Shown: positions 24,833 to 33,923 of the stretch, one piece after another | Layout of the letters: each line of letters starts with the position of its first letter | How positions within the stretch are numbered: position 1 is the stretch's first letter | NCBI RefSeq assembly: GCF_028736215.1 | Contig: NZ_CP117883.1 | Location: forward strand, 6,882,001 to 6,946,000 | From: Mucilaginibacter sp. KACC 22773 | GTDB lineage: Bacteria; Bacteroidota; Bacteroidia; Sphingobacteriales; Sphingobacteriaceae | Reading direction: 5' to 3' | DNA length: 64,000 bases | Made by a program: the position numbers and the translations under genes | The notes under the pieces: model-generated | What the model saw: only the letters and a program-made list of their open reading frames with translations | Database searches by the model: none | Told to the model about the DNA's origin: nothing

Positions 24833-25450
24833 TTAACTGAATACCATTTCGTTATCAGCCCAGCCGTCTAACTCTTGCGGGTTGTGGCTTATTATGATGG
24901 TGGTTACATTTAGCTCTTTCAGCAATTCTTTTAATGCTGCTATCAGCTCCGTCTTCATTTTTGCGTCGAGGGCCGAAAAGGGTTCGTCCATTAAAAGTAA
25001 CCGGGGTTTGGTAGCCAGTGCCCGCAATATGGCAAGGCGTTGCTGCTGGCCGCCCGATAGATAATCGGGTTTATGCGCTTGCAGCGTTTCTAATTTGCCC
25101 AGTAATAACAGGCGGTTTATCCAGTTTTCATCAGCGGTTGCATATTCCAGGTGCTGCCGAACGGTCATGTTGGGGAACAGGGCATACTGCTGGAAAACAA
25201 ACCCGATATTTCTTTTTTGGGTTGATAGGTTGATATTTGTTTCCGCATTAAACCACGTTTCATGATCTGCTTTGATAACCCCTTTGTCGGGATTGATAAG
25301 CCCTGCTATTACTTTTAAAAATGTTGTTTTGCCCGAGCCTGATGGCCCGTATATTTTGGTGATGCTGCCCGTTGCAAATTGTTTATCAATATGCAATACC
25401 TGCTGCCCGTGATAGGCCTTTAGCTTCTTTTCGATATTGATACTGATCAT
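24833..25450 (-). CDS. modC: Molybdate ABC transporter ATP-binding protein
   Basis: 205 residues, shorter than typical ModC because the C-terminal Mop/TOBE molybdate-binding domain is missing. Walker A GPSGSGKTT near 35, Q-loop FVFQQYALFP, signature YLSGGQQQR, Walker B RLLLMDEPFSALD and the switch His in IIISHN are all present. It overlaps modB by 4 bp and completes a modABC operon. Energises molybdate (or tungstate) import at the inner membrane. Confidence 0.9.
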   Translation of the reverse strand: MISINIEKKLKAYHGQQVLHIDKQFATGSITKIYGPSGSGKTTFLKVIAGLINPDKGVIKADHETWFNAETNINLSTQKRNIGFVFQQYALFPNMTVRQHLEYATADENWINRLLLLGKLETLQAHKPDYLSGGQQQRLAILRALATKPRLLLMDEPFSALDAKMKTELIAALKELLKELNVTTIIISHNPQELDGWADNEMVFS

Positions 25451-26118
25451 CCTAAAGGGCTTTTGGCTTGATATTTATTAAATACAAAAACAGCTATCAC
25501 CATCACAAAGGTTATGGAAAATAAAATGAGTGAGTAGTTATTGGCCGATGCATAATCCATTTTCTCTACCGAATCATAAACCGCAATAGAGGCCACGCGG
25601 GTAACGCCGGGAATATTACCGCCAATCATCAGCACAACTCCAAACTCGCCCAGGGTATGCGCAAAACTAAGTACAATAGCCGTCAATAGCGATGGTTTGA
25701 TATTGGGCAATAACACACTCTTAAATGTTTGCCAGCGCGATTTGCCCAAGGTATATGAGGCCTCGGCCAGCGCAGCGGGCAACTGTTGCAATGCCGATTT
25801 TACCGGGCCAATCATAAAAGGCATGCTATAAATTACCGATGCCAGCACCAGGCCCGGGAATGAAAATACAAACTGCACATCAAAGTTATCATGTAACCAT
25901 TTGCCTAAACCATATTGCGGGCTAAAAGCCAGCAACAAATAAAACCCCAATACCGATGGCGGCAACACCAGTGGCATAGTGATAATAGCCTCCACAATGA
26001 TCTTAAAAAACGACCGCCCCCGGGATAGCCACCAGGCAAAAGGCACACCCACAATAAACAACAGCGCCGTGGTAACACCTGCCAGCTTTAAAGTGAGCCA
26101 TATTGGGGATAAATCCAT
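25447..26118 (-). CDS. modB: Molybdate ABC transporter permease
   Basis: 223 residues from ATG 26118 (MDLSPIWLTLKLAG); two in-frame TTG codons upstream are not needed. Five or six membrane segments with the binding-protein-dependent transport fold; the EAA-type loop (ASYTLGKSRWQTFKSVLLPNI) that docks on ModC lies near residue 115-135. Sits between modA (15-bp gap) and modC (4-bp overlap). Confidence 0.9.
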   Translation of the reverse strand: MDLSPIWLTLKLAGVTTALLFIVGVPFAWWLSRGRSFFKIIVEAIITMPLVLPPSVLGFYLLLAFSPQYGLGKWLHDNFDVQFVFSFPGLVLASVIYSMPFMIGPVKSALQQLPAALAEASYTLGKSRWQTFKSVLLPNIKPSLLTAIVLSFAHTLGEFGVVLMIGGNIPGVTRVASIAVYDSVEKMDYASANNYSLILFSITFVMVIAVFVFNKYQAKSPLG

Positions 26119-26133
26119 CAACAAAAATAGTAG

Positions 26134-26904
26134 TTATTGCACACGGTAGCCATAGCTTGCAAAAATACTTTTGGCCGCCGGGCTTAATATATACCAGTAA
26201 AACTTTTCAGCATCAGGGTTGCCTGCGCCATGTTTTAACAACACCATGCCCTGTAAAATAGGTTTATAGTATTTAGGGGCGATAACTTTGTAGTACAGCA
26301 CCATTTTAGGGTTAGTCTCTTTTATTAATGATTGGGTGGTAAAACCAACATCGGCCACACCGGTAGTAATGTAGGTATTTACCTGCGAGATGCTCTCGCC
26401 ATAAACGGCTTTAGATTTTACCTCGTCTAAAACGCCTTTATATTTTAAAACCTCTTCGGCAGCTTTACCGTAAGGGGCGATGGCCGGGTTGGCTATAGCT
26501 ATTTTCTTTACCCTCGCAGTTAATAGCAACCGCTCCCAATTCTCAAATCCAATGTTTTGCGAACTACAGATAATAAGGCTGCCCTTAGCGTACACCACTG
26601 GTTGTTTGGTAGCAAAGCCTCCCTTATAAAGCGCTTCGGGGAAGTTCATATCAGCCGATAGGAACACATCAAAGGGCGCTCCGTTGCTAATTTGCGCTAC
26701 CAATTTACCGGATGAACCTACGATGGGTTCAATGCCGATCCCTGTTTTTTGTTTAAAATCCTTTTGCAACACTTCAATAACCGATTGCAGGTTAGCAGCA
26801 GCGGCAACCCTCACATTTTGAGCAAAAGCAGGCAACTGCACCATGGTGCAAATGGCCATCAGGAAAATTTTAAATGGCTTGCTATTGTATTTTTTATGCT
26901 TCAT
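26134..26904 (-). CDS. modA: Periplasmic molybdate-binding protein
   Basis: 256 residues with a signal peptide (ends near LPAFAQN). The mature start VRVAAAANLQSVIEVLQKDF followed by GSSGKLVAQISNGAPFDVFLSAD carries the two Ser-containing oxyanion-binding loops of ModA. First gene of modABC. The 404-bp gap upstream contains no recognisable Moco riboswitch or ModE site. Confidence 0.92.
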   Translation of the reverse strand: MKHKKYNSKPFKIFLMAICTMVQLPAFAQNVRVAAAANLQSVIEVLQKDFKQKTGIGIEPIVGSSGKLVAQISNGAPFDVFLSADMNFPEALYKGGFATKQPVVYAKGSLIICSSQNIGFENWERLLLTARVKKIAIANPAIAPYGKAAEEVLKYKGVLDEVKSKAVYGESISQVNTYITTGVADVGFTTQSLIKETNPKMVLYYKVIAPKYYKPILQGMVLLKHGAGNPDAEKFYWYILSPAAKSIFASYGYRVQ

Positions 26905-27248
26905 GCGTATCTGTTTTATTTGTTTGGTAAAGGCAGCCGAATTAGCTCTTTTTTAGCTTAATGGTGTTACCAGGCCTCCTGAACACTACAAATATAAGCT
27001 TGTTACGCGGTTAATTGATTGATGCCGGCAGCGTTAAAATTCGTAAATGATATGATTGCCCCGGGTGTGGTTTTTATATATGTTCGGCAAGTTTGGTTAC
27101 TTTATAAAAAAAAACAAAAAGATAGATTAAAAAGGCATTTAAGCCTGATAAAAATCATATTAAATAACTGTATTATACACCTTTAATAGGATTATAAAAA
27201 GAAATATATTATCATTGTACCCGGCCTGACGCTAACCAAATTAAACAG

Positions 27249-27285
27249 CTTTCGTGCCCGCAAAACCAAGCTGCGGGTACGAAAG
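27249..27285 (+). promoter_or_regulatory. 14-bp hairpin in the leader of the 7TM receptor gene
   Basis: CTTTCGTGCCCGCA (27249-27262) pairs with TGCGGGTACGAAAG (27272-27285) with one G-U pair and a 9-nt loop. It ends 23 nt before the ATG. No T run follows, so it is more likely a regulatory site than a terminator. The rest of 26905-27248 is AT-rich with no gene. Confidence 0.55.
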
Positions 27286-27308
27286 ATAATTACCCCTTTT
27301 ACCTGCGT

Positions 27309-29219
27309 ATGTGTAAACTTTTAACGAGATACTTTCCCGCTGTTTTACTATCGTTTTTTTACATTATTACCCCCGCTTCCGCCCAAAATATTGTCCGGCT
27401 GGATGACCATGTTAAGCAGCATATATTTGAATACAAACAGGTTTATTATTTTGAAGATACCACCGGCCGCCTGCAGTTTACCGGCGATGGCCTGCCAGCT
27501 TTTGATAGCCGTTTTAAAGTAAATCCCGAGCCAACACCTGTTACCAGGAACGTAAATTCTACCTATTGGTACCGCATCAAAATTGGCGGTAACCCTGCTA
27601 CCAAAAACAGTTGGCTGCTGGAGTTTTTTGATCAAACGATTGATAGTATTACCGTTTATTCGCCGATAGCCGCAAATAAATATACACCCATACTTTTGGG
27701 GAGCAGCCGCCCGTTTTCAGAACGGTTTTATCACCATAAAAACTTTAGCCTTAATTTAAATAACCCCGGAACGGGCGACGCGATTTATTACATCCGTATC
27801 CGGTCGCACCATTCGGTTAACGTAATTATGGTGTTGCGCACCGTGAGCTGGTTTATCAGTTATGCACTGGATGAATATTTCTTTTTCGGTGTTTTTTATG
27901 GGATGATCCTGGTTTTCGGCCTGTATAACCTCATGATGTTTATTGCCATGCGCAAGGTGCAATACTTATATTACATTGCCTACAACATTAGCATTGGCCT
28001 TTATGAAATGTGCGCCGATGGAATTGCCTACCAGTACATGTGGCCAAATAACCCGGGCTGGAATCAATATGCTTATGGCATAGCCCTGTTTGCCGCCAGT
28101 ATATTTGCCGTGTTGTTTACGCAAAGCCTGCTCAATTTAAAAGTGAACGCGCCGCGTTTATATAAAGCTACCAGCTGGGTTATTGCACTGCGTTGCCTGT
28201 TTTTTGTGGCGTGTATCACCATAAACAATAGCTGGTTCAATTACAAGATCATCGAGTTTATACCGTTACTCCTGGCATTTTACGCTGGCTGTTATACCTG
28301 GGCAAAAGGGTACAAACCGGCCCGTTTTTTTGTTATCGGGTATTTGTTTTTACTCACGGGTTTTATCATCAAAAGCTGTATTGCCCTAAACATGTGGTGG
28401 CTGCCTGTTACCGAGTTTGATTATTACAGCCTTAGCGTTTGCTTTATTACCGAAATGCTATTCATCTCCTTTGCTATTGGCGACAAGGTACGCATCCTGA
28501 AAAAAGAAAAAGACGATGCCCAGGTGGCTATCATTAAGCAGATGAAGCAGAACGAGGAGCTAAAAGATGTGCTAAACAAACGCCTGGAAGAACAAGTACA
28601 GGAACGCACCAGGGAATTGGTTGAAAAATCATCCATGATAGCCGACCAGAACGATGAGCTACTATCTGTAAACGAATTGCTGCAGCAGCAAGCCGAAGAA
28701 ATTTCGCGCATGAACGTGCTGCTTGAGAAAGACAATGTTACGTTGCATAACGATATTGAAAAGGTGACTCACGACAGGGTGATGTCGGCAGAAGTTGATT
28801 TTGAGGAGTTTAGCAGGATTTACCCCGACAGGGAAACCTGTTTTAAATTCCTGAGTAATTTGAAGTGGGAAAATGGTTATGCCTGCCGCAAGTGTAATAG
28901 TACACATTACGGGGGCGGGCACCTGCCGTACAGCCGCCGTTGTTCCAAATGCGGTTACGAAGAATCGGTGATTGCTTATACCATTTTACAAAATACCCGC
29001 ATTCCCATCAATAAAGCTTTTTACATGATTTTTTTGATGTACTCTACCAAGGGTAAAATCTCATCGCACAAATTATCAGAAATACTATCTATCCGTCAAA
29101 GTACCTGCTGGGCATACAGCACCCGTATTAAAAAGGCCATGGAGGCTCAGAAAAAAGAGATTAAAAACGCCGGCTCAAAGGGCTGGAGTAAGTTGGTGAT
29201 TGATAACTCGGTAGATTAG
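27309..29219 (+). CDS. 7TM-DISM receptor fused to IS1595-type zinc ribbon
   Basis: 636 residues. Signal peptide to about residue 26; an extracellular 7TMR-DISM beta domain about 30-175 (NSTYWYRIKIGGNP); seven membrane helices about 181-395 (FFFGVFYGMILVFGLYNLMMF onward); a coiled coil about 395-495 rich in Lys/Glu/Gln. The C-terminus (about 500-635) is not a kinase or HTH: it contains FKFLSNLKWENGYACRKC, a CxxC-x15-CxxC zinc ribbon (about 525-547) and ISSHKLSEILSIRQSTCW. This matches the N-terminal zinc-ribbon and helical region of IS1595/ISXO2-type transposases without the DDE catalytic core. Likely a membrane-tethered nucleic-acid-binding receptor. Domain calls are firm; mode of action is inferred. 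Confidence 0.88.
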   Translation: MCKLLTRYFPAVLLSFFYIITPASAQNIVRLDDHVKQHIFEYKQVYYFEDTTGRLQFTGDGLPAFDSRFKVNPEPTPVTRNVNSTYWYRIKIGGNPATKNSWLLEFFDQTIDSITVYSPIAANKYTPILLGSSRPFSERFYHHKNFSLNLNNPGTGDAIYYIRIRSHHSVNVIMVLRTVSWFISYALDEYFFFGVFYGMILVFGLYNLMMFIAMRKVQYLYYIAYNISIGLYEMCADGIAYQYMWPNNPGWNQYAYGIALFAASIFAVLFTQSLLNLKVNAPRLYKATSWVIALRCLFFVACITINNSWFNYKIIEFIPLLLAFYAGCYTWAKGYKPARFFVIGYLFLLTGFIIKSCIALNMWWLPVTEFDYYSLSVCFITEMLFISFAIGDKVRILKKEKDDAQVAIIKQMKQNEELKDVLNKRLEEQVQERTRELVEKSSMIADQNDELLSVNELLQQQAEEISRMNVLLEKDNVTLHNDIEKVTHDRVMSAEVDFEEFSRIYPDRETCFKFLSNLKWENGYACRKCNSTHYGGGHLPYSRRCSKCGYEESVIAYTILQNTRIPINKAFYMIFLMYSTKGKISSHKLSEILSIRQSTCWAYSTRIKKAMEAQKKEIKNAGSKGWSKLVIDNSVD

Positions 29220-29426
29220 TTTGGAAAGCTTAAAGCGGAAAGCAAAAGGCGGAAAGCTGAAAAGCGATTAGATCCGATTCAGGGCAAACGCATCTAAATT
29301 GGGTTAACATAACTTAACAGATTTCAGATATGCAATTTATAAATACCTGGCAATAAGCAATTTATAATATTACATGGTTAACATTAAAGTGGCGTTTTGC
29401 GCAATTTAGCGTATTTATACTTTGTG

Positions 29427-29564
29427 CCTGTTGTTGGTCAAAACAATACCAAAGCGATCTGGATCTCTTAATCAGGATCAGACTATAAAACACCCGGTAT
29501 CGCTTGATGCTTATATAGTCTTATACCTCATTGGCTTATTCCTTTCGCTATATTAAATAACAGG
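29427..29564 (+). ncRNA. Candidate structured RNA upstream of degQ terminator
   Basis: Terminal stem CCTGTT (29427-29432)/AACAGG (29559-29564). Inside, AAGCGAT (29452-29458)/ATCGCTT (29499-29505) and AGACTATA (29480-29487)/TATAGTCT (29514-29521) cross each other, so they form a pseudoknot or two alternative folds. A TTTG (29396) and TACTTTG (29418) spaced 18 nt apart precede it. The strong palindrome at 29585-29622 could end it. The stretch lies in a 446-bp gap without a gene. Strand and transcription are inferred. Confidence 0.35.
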
Positions 29565-29584
29565 TCATCGCAGCTAAATCTCCT

Positions 29585-29622
29585 ATAAATACAAAGCCGG
29601 CTTAAGCCGGCTTTGTATTTAT
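29585..29622. terminator. 38-nt perfect palindromic terminator
   Basis: Two 19-nt halves meet without spacer around CTT-AAG, containing AAGCCGGC and GCCGGCTT and flanked by ATAAATAC/GTATTTAT. It lies 43 nt past the degQ stop and is T-rich on both strands, so it can serve degQ and anything arriving from the left. Confidence 0.8.
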
Positions 29623-29665
29623 TAGTTCATCTGCACATCTGAAATTTGCATATCTGCACATCTGC

Positions 29666-31210
29666 TTACTGTACCTGGAACATGTTGTTAAAGTTTGTGC
29701 CATCCGGATAGTAGCCCGAAATTACCAGGTTACCATTGCGCAGGTTGGTAATCACTTTATCAATATCGGCTACGCTGTTTATCGGCGATTTATTGATACT
29801 GGTGATGATTGAGCCCACTGGAATTTCGAAGCTATCAAACACCCTGCCTTCCCGCACCTGGGTTACCATAACACCAGAGTTTACATGGAATTTTGCCTTT
29901 TGAGCCGGGCTTAATGGCTGAAAGCTTGCTCCAAGCTTGTTAAACAACTCCTCGGCCGATTTTGATACCGCTGCAGTTTTGGTACCAGTAGGATTGGCGT
30001 CTGCTTTAAGCGTTACTGCAAACGTTTTCTCTTTACCATCGCGCAGCACGGTCATGTTTACTTTGTCGCCGGGCTGTAAGCGGCCTACGTGCTCCTGTAA
30101 ATCAGACGATTCATAAACAGGCACGCCCTCTACTTTTTCAATGATATCGCCCTTCTGGATACCGGCTGCTTGCGCGCCACCGCCCTCAACCAGGTCGTTA
30201 ACATATAAGCCGGTTGTATTGTTGATGTTTAATTTTTGTGCTACATCAGGGTTAAGTTCGGTAAAGCTTACACCAACAAAGCCACGTTTTACAGTGCCAT
30301 ATTTTTTAATATCGTTCAGTACTTTTTTGGCCAGGTTAACCGGGATAGCAAAGCCGTAGCCTTCATATGAGCCGGTATGCGATGCTATCGCGGCGTTAAT
30401 GCCTATCAGCTCGCCTTTTGTGTTTACAAGGGCTCCGCCGCTGTTACCTGGATTAATGGCAGCATCTGTTTGGATAAACGATTCAATCGCCTTGTTTAAT
30501 TTTGGTGTGGTTTGCTGGTTACGGGTACGGCCAAACGGGTTGCTCTCGTCCTGATTGTCTTCGCTGCCAATAATGCCTATGTTGCGGCCTTTGGCGCTGA
30601 TGATACCAGCTGTAACGGTTGAATTAAGGTTAAAAGGGTTACCTACTGCCAGCACCCATTCGCCTACGCGTGCATCGTCTGAGTTGCCTAATTTTACAAT
30701 AGGCAGGTCGGTAGCGCTGATTTTGATCAGGGCAAGGTCGGTGCTTGGGTCGGTACCAATCACCTTAGCCTGGAAGGTGCGGTGATCGTTGGTAGCTACG
30801 GTAATTTTATCGGCTTTTTCAACCACGTGGTTATTGGTTACAATGTACCCGTCATTAGAGATGATTACGCCCGACCCTGATGCCATTTGCGGCCCCTGCG
30901 GGCGTATGCGCTGGCCAAACATGTCGCCAAACATCTGCTCAAACTGGTCTTGCCCGCTACTACCCGATTGGCTGCTATAGGTAGTACGAATGTAAACCAC
31001 CGCAGGCGTTACAGCAGCAGCAGCCTCGGTAAAATCAAGCGAACCGGTTGAGGATACCACCGGTGCCGACGGGTTACTGGTAAAATAAACTTTTTGTTTG
31101 TCTTCGAAGCTTAGGTTGTCAGAATATTTGTTTTCGATAACCTTGTAAGTGCCTAAAGCCATGGCTCCTCCAACAAAAGCGGTTAATAATGTTAAACCAA
31201 TCTTTTTCAT
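29666..31210 (-). CDS. degQ: Do/DegQ-family periplasmic serine protease
   Basis: 514 residues: N-terminal signal anchor (about 4-22), trypsin-like domain about 60-300, PDZ domain 1 about 305-395 (GFVGVSFTELNPDVAQKL), PDZ domain 2 about 410-510. The catalytic triad is intact: His128 (VTNNHVVEK), Asp158 (DPSTDLALI), Ser257 (INPGNSGGAL). Degrades or refolds damaged envelope proteins. Two PDZ domains and a short LA loop point to DegQ/DegP rather than DegS. Divergent from dapF. Confidence 0.93.
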   Translation of the reverse strand: MKKIGLTLLTAFVGGAMALGTYKVIENKYSDNLSFEDKQKVYFTSNPSAPVVSSTGSLDFTEAAAAVTPAVVYIRTTYSSQSGSSGQDQFEQMFGDMFGQRIRPQGPQMASGSGVIISNDGYIVTNNHVVEKADKITVATNDHRTFQAKVIGTDPSTDLALIKISATDLPIVKLGNSDDARVGEWVLAVGNPFNLNSTVTAGIISAKGRNIGIIGSEDNQDESNPFGRTRNQQTTPKLNKAIESFIQTDAAINPGNSGGALVNTKGELIGINAAIASHTGSYEGYGFAIPVNLAKKVLNDIKKYGTVKRGFVGVSFTELNPDVAQKLNINNTTGLYVNDLVEGGGAQAAGIQKGDIIEKVEGVPVYESSDLQEHVGRLQPGDKVNMTVLRDGKEKTFAVTLKADANPTGTKTAAVSKSAEELFNKLGASFQPLSPAQKAKFHVNSGVMVTQVREGRVFDSFEIPVGSIITSINKSPINSVADIDKVITNLRNGNLVISGYYPDGTNFNNMFQVQ

Positions 31211-31397
31211 CTTTATATTTGCCTTTCTTTATTTTGTTTATAATTAACAAATCAAATTTAATACCATATAGACTACATAAGCAACGATAAGTTATCAGGT
31301 TTTTTGTTAAAATTTGTTAAAATGATTTTACTTAAACTGTAACCATTGTTGTTAAAGAATTGTTTGGGTTAAGTAGTTGATACTAAATGACATTATT

Positions 31398-32183
31398 GTG
31401 AAGTTACGATTTTATAAATACCAGGGTGCCGGTAACGATTTTATACTGGTGGATAACCGCGAAAATATAGTAGATCATAACAATCCGAAGCTGATTGCCA
31501 GCCTTTGCGACCGCCGTTTTGGCATCGGCGGCGATGGTATGATGTTTTTGCAAAACAAGGAGGGCTTTGATTTTGAGATGGTTTATTATAATGCCGACGG
31601 CCAGCCCAGCAGCATGTGTGGCAACGGCGGCAGGTGTATTGTAGCCTTTGCAAAATTTTTGGGTGTGATTGACGCCGAAACTGAATTTTTGGCTGTTGAC
31701 GGACCGCACCATGCCAAAATTTCAGCTGAAGGCAACTGGGTAAGCCTGCAAATGATAGACGTAAAGGAATTGAAAACCGACCTGGATGCCTATGTGCTCA
31801 ACACCGGATCGCCACATTACGTTAAATTGGTTGACGACCTGGCCCACCGCGACGTTTTCCATGAAGGTAAAGCCATTCGCAACAACGCCACCTACCGCGA
31901 AAAAGGCATCAATGTAAATTTTGTTGAACCTACCGATGATGGATACTTTGTGCGCACCTTTGAACGGGGTGTAGAGGACGAAACATTTGCCTGTGGAACG
32001 GGAGTTACAGCTGTAGCGCTTGCCATGGCCAGCCACAACCAGCAAACCGGGCACATTGATACGCCTATAAAAGTATTGGGCGGCAACCTTAACATCCGTT
32101 TTAATTACGACGGCAAAGTTTTTACCGATATATTTTTAGAAGGCCCCGCTGTGCAGGTGTTTGATGGCGTAGTGGAGATATAA
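31398..32183 (+). CDS. dapF: Diaminopimelate epimerase
   Basis: 261 residues from a GTG at 31398 (KLRFYKYQGAGNDFI is the family start); an in-frame TTG at 31377 is unlikely. The two catalytic Cys are present: Cys74 (SSMCGNGGRC) and Cys199 (FACGTGVTA). Converts LL- to meso-diaminopimelate for lysine and peptidoglycan. It stands alone, convergent with susD across a strong terminator. Confidence 0.93.
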   Translation: MKLRFYKYQGAGNDFILVDNRENIVDHNNPKLIASLCDRRFGIGGDGMMFLQNKEGFDFEMVYYNADGQPSSMCGNGGRCIVAFAKFLGVIDAETEFLAVDGPHHAKISAEGNWVSLQMIDVKELKTDLDAYVLNTGSPHYVKLVDDLAHRDVFHEGKAIRNNATYREKGINVNFVEPTDDGYFVRTFERGVEDETFACGTGVTAVALAMASHNQQTGHIDTPIKVLGGNLNIRFNYDGKVFTDIFLEGPAVQVFDGVVEI

Positions 32184-32206
32184 TTATTTACTTTTTTTAA
32201 ATATAA

Positions 32207-32233
32207 AAGGCCGCACATTTGTTGCGCGGCCTT
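32207..32233. terminator. Bidirectional terminator between dapF and susD
   Basis: AAGGCCGC (32207-32214)/GCGGCCTT (32226-32233), 11-nt loop, with T-rich flanks on the minus strand (CTTTTATATTT). Confidence 0.8.
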
Positions 32234-32271
32234 AACAGTATTAACTGATATTATATAAAGAACGATACAAA

Positions 32272-33903
32272 TCAATTCGGGTTTTTAACAGGTGCGCTTC
32301 CTGCACCAGGCGGGTTTAGCACCACCTCATCTGCCGGCACATCCCAATAATCAAGGAAATTATAGTTGATAGTTGCATGCGTGCTTAATACACCATTGGG
32401 CGATAGTATAACCGCATTAGTGCGGCCTCCGCCTTTTGATATATCATAAATTACGCCCCATCTCCTGGCATCGTAAAATGCTGTTCCTCTGAACAATAAG
32501 GCAATGCGTCTTTCTTTGCGCAGCTCTTCTTTCGCGGCAGCCAAAGTCAACCCGGTACCTGAGACCTTTGCAAGGCCGGCTCCCTGGTAAGTTCTTACCT
32601 TGTCTATACTTGCTAACCCAAGATCAATCTGACCGGTATTGATCAGCGCTTCTGCTTTCATCAACTCATTTTCTTCGTAGCTTGCACCTATATAAACTTC
32701 TTGCTTACCAGCTGTTTTATTGGCAAGCTGGATAGCGCCACTATCCGGGACAGCGTCAATTTTCGCATCATATAGCTTCCATCTTGTGCTAAAAGTAAAC
32801 CCGCCAACCTGATTGTAGAATGGCGTAACTTGTAAAAAATTTTGAGCTAAACGTTTATCCTTCGGTTTAATATCCTGTATCAGCCTTTCGCTTATTGTAA
32901 AACTGCTTGCAGTTTCGTCACCAGCAGTATTAACAGCCACTGATCCTCCGCCTGGTGAAAATACGTAGTTATTCTCTGTTGAAAATCCCGCAAAAACATT
33001 ATCGGTGGACTGAATGCCAGCAGCGGTTAATGTCAGGATAGTTTGCCAATTGGCGGCTGTCATGGCAGATGTACTGGTGTTAGCCAACAGGTTACGCGCC
33101 ATTAGTGTATTTATGCTATGTACAAACATGGCCGGGGTAGGCACTTTGCCATTGCCTACCTGGAAAAATGAAGGGATCAACTTTCCCATTAAAGCGGTGT
33201 AGGTATCGGTAGCGGTTATTCCATTCAAAATAGAAGCTGCCTGCGCCAGGTTTTTGTTTGATTCTGCTAATAAGGCGGCGCTGTTAACATAAATGGCATT
33301 TGTTGCACTTACTTCATTGTTAATAAGACCTGCATAGTAAACCGAACCCAGCCTTGCGTAAGCATAGCCTTTCCACCAGTAAGCCCAGGCTTTGTAAGTG
33401 GCCAGCTTTGTTGCCGCATCGCCTGATAAACTTACCGAACCTGCCAAAGCAAGAATTTGATTACATGCATTATTTAACCCATACATGCTTTGCCATTCAT
33501 AGTAGAACATATTCTGGCTTTGCTTATCACGGGTGTTATTAAGCCTTAAGTTTGCTATCTGGGGCTGGGTGTTTACTACTTTTGTTCCATCATCAAGTAT
33601 CGCATAATCGGGCACATTAACAAGGTTAACGTTTTGATTTGCAGCCTGTGCCGATACATCATCAGCCAATAATTCATGATATCCATAGCATAGGGAGAAA
33701 AAGCTATCTCCTAACCATCCGTCACCATTTACAAAACCATTAATGTACACGCTTCCAGCCGCAAGCGAGGTTAAGCCCGATTCTGTTTTTGCCTGTTCAA
33801 GCGTAGGCGAATTAGGGTTTTTTACGTCTAATTCCTTTTTGCAGGACGACACAGCAAAACCAGCTAAGAGTACTGATGTTATAATATATTTATATTTTTT
33901 CAT
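32272..33903 (-). CDS. SusD/RagB-family nutrient-binding lipoprotein
   Basis: 543 residues; lipobox AVSSCKKE places lipidated Cys20. TPR-like helices (YEWQSMYGLNNACNQILALA, YKAWAYWWKGYAYARLG) and the C-terminal RagB/SusD region (EELRKERRIALLFRGTAFYDARRW) are typical. It is a surface lid that delivers oligosaccharides or other nutrients to the SusC barrel. It follows susC with a 20-bp gap. No glycoside hydrolase or sulfatase is next to the pair, so the substrate is unknown. Confidence 0.92.
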   Translation of the reverse strand: MKKYKYIITSVLLAGFAVSSCKKELDVKNPNSPTLEQAKTESGLTSLAAGSVYINGFVNGDGWLGDSFFSLCYGYHELLADDVSAQAANQNVNLVNVPDYAILDDGTKVVNTQPQIANLRLNNTRDKQSQNMFYYEWQSMYGLNNACNQILALAGSVSLSGDAATKLATYKAWAYWWKGYAYARLGSVYYAGLINNEVSATNAIYVNSAALLAESNKNLAQAASILNGITATDTYTALMGKLIPSFFQVGNGKVPTPAMFVHSINTLMARNLLANTSTSAMTAANWQTILTLTAAGIQSTDNVFAGFSTENNYVFSPGGGSVAVNTAGDETASSFTISERLIQDIKPKDKRLAQNFLQVTPFYNQVGGFTFSTRWKLYDAKIDAVPDSGAIQLANKTAGKQEVYIGASYEENELMKAEALINTGQIDLGLASIDKVRTYQGAGLAKVSGTGLTLAAAKEELRKERRIALLFRGTAFYDARRWGVIYDISKGGGRTNAVILSPNGVLSTHATINYNFLDYWDVPADEVVLNPPGAGSAPVKNPN

Positions 33904-33923
33904 TTTATTTTATTTAAAGTCAA

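Noticed and set aside
26905..27248. Possible molybdenum-cofactor riboswitch upstream of modA
   Set aside because: No conserved Moco stem set could be recognised; the gap is AT-rich and featureless apart from the hairpin near 27249.
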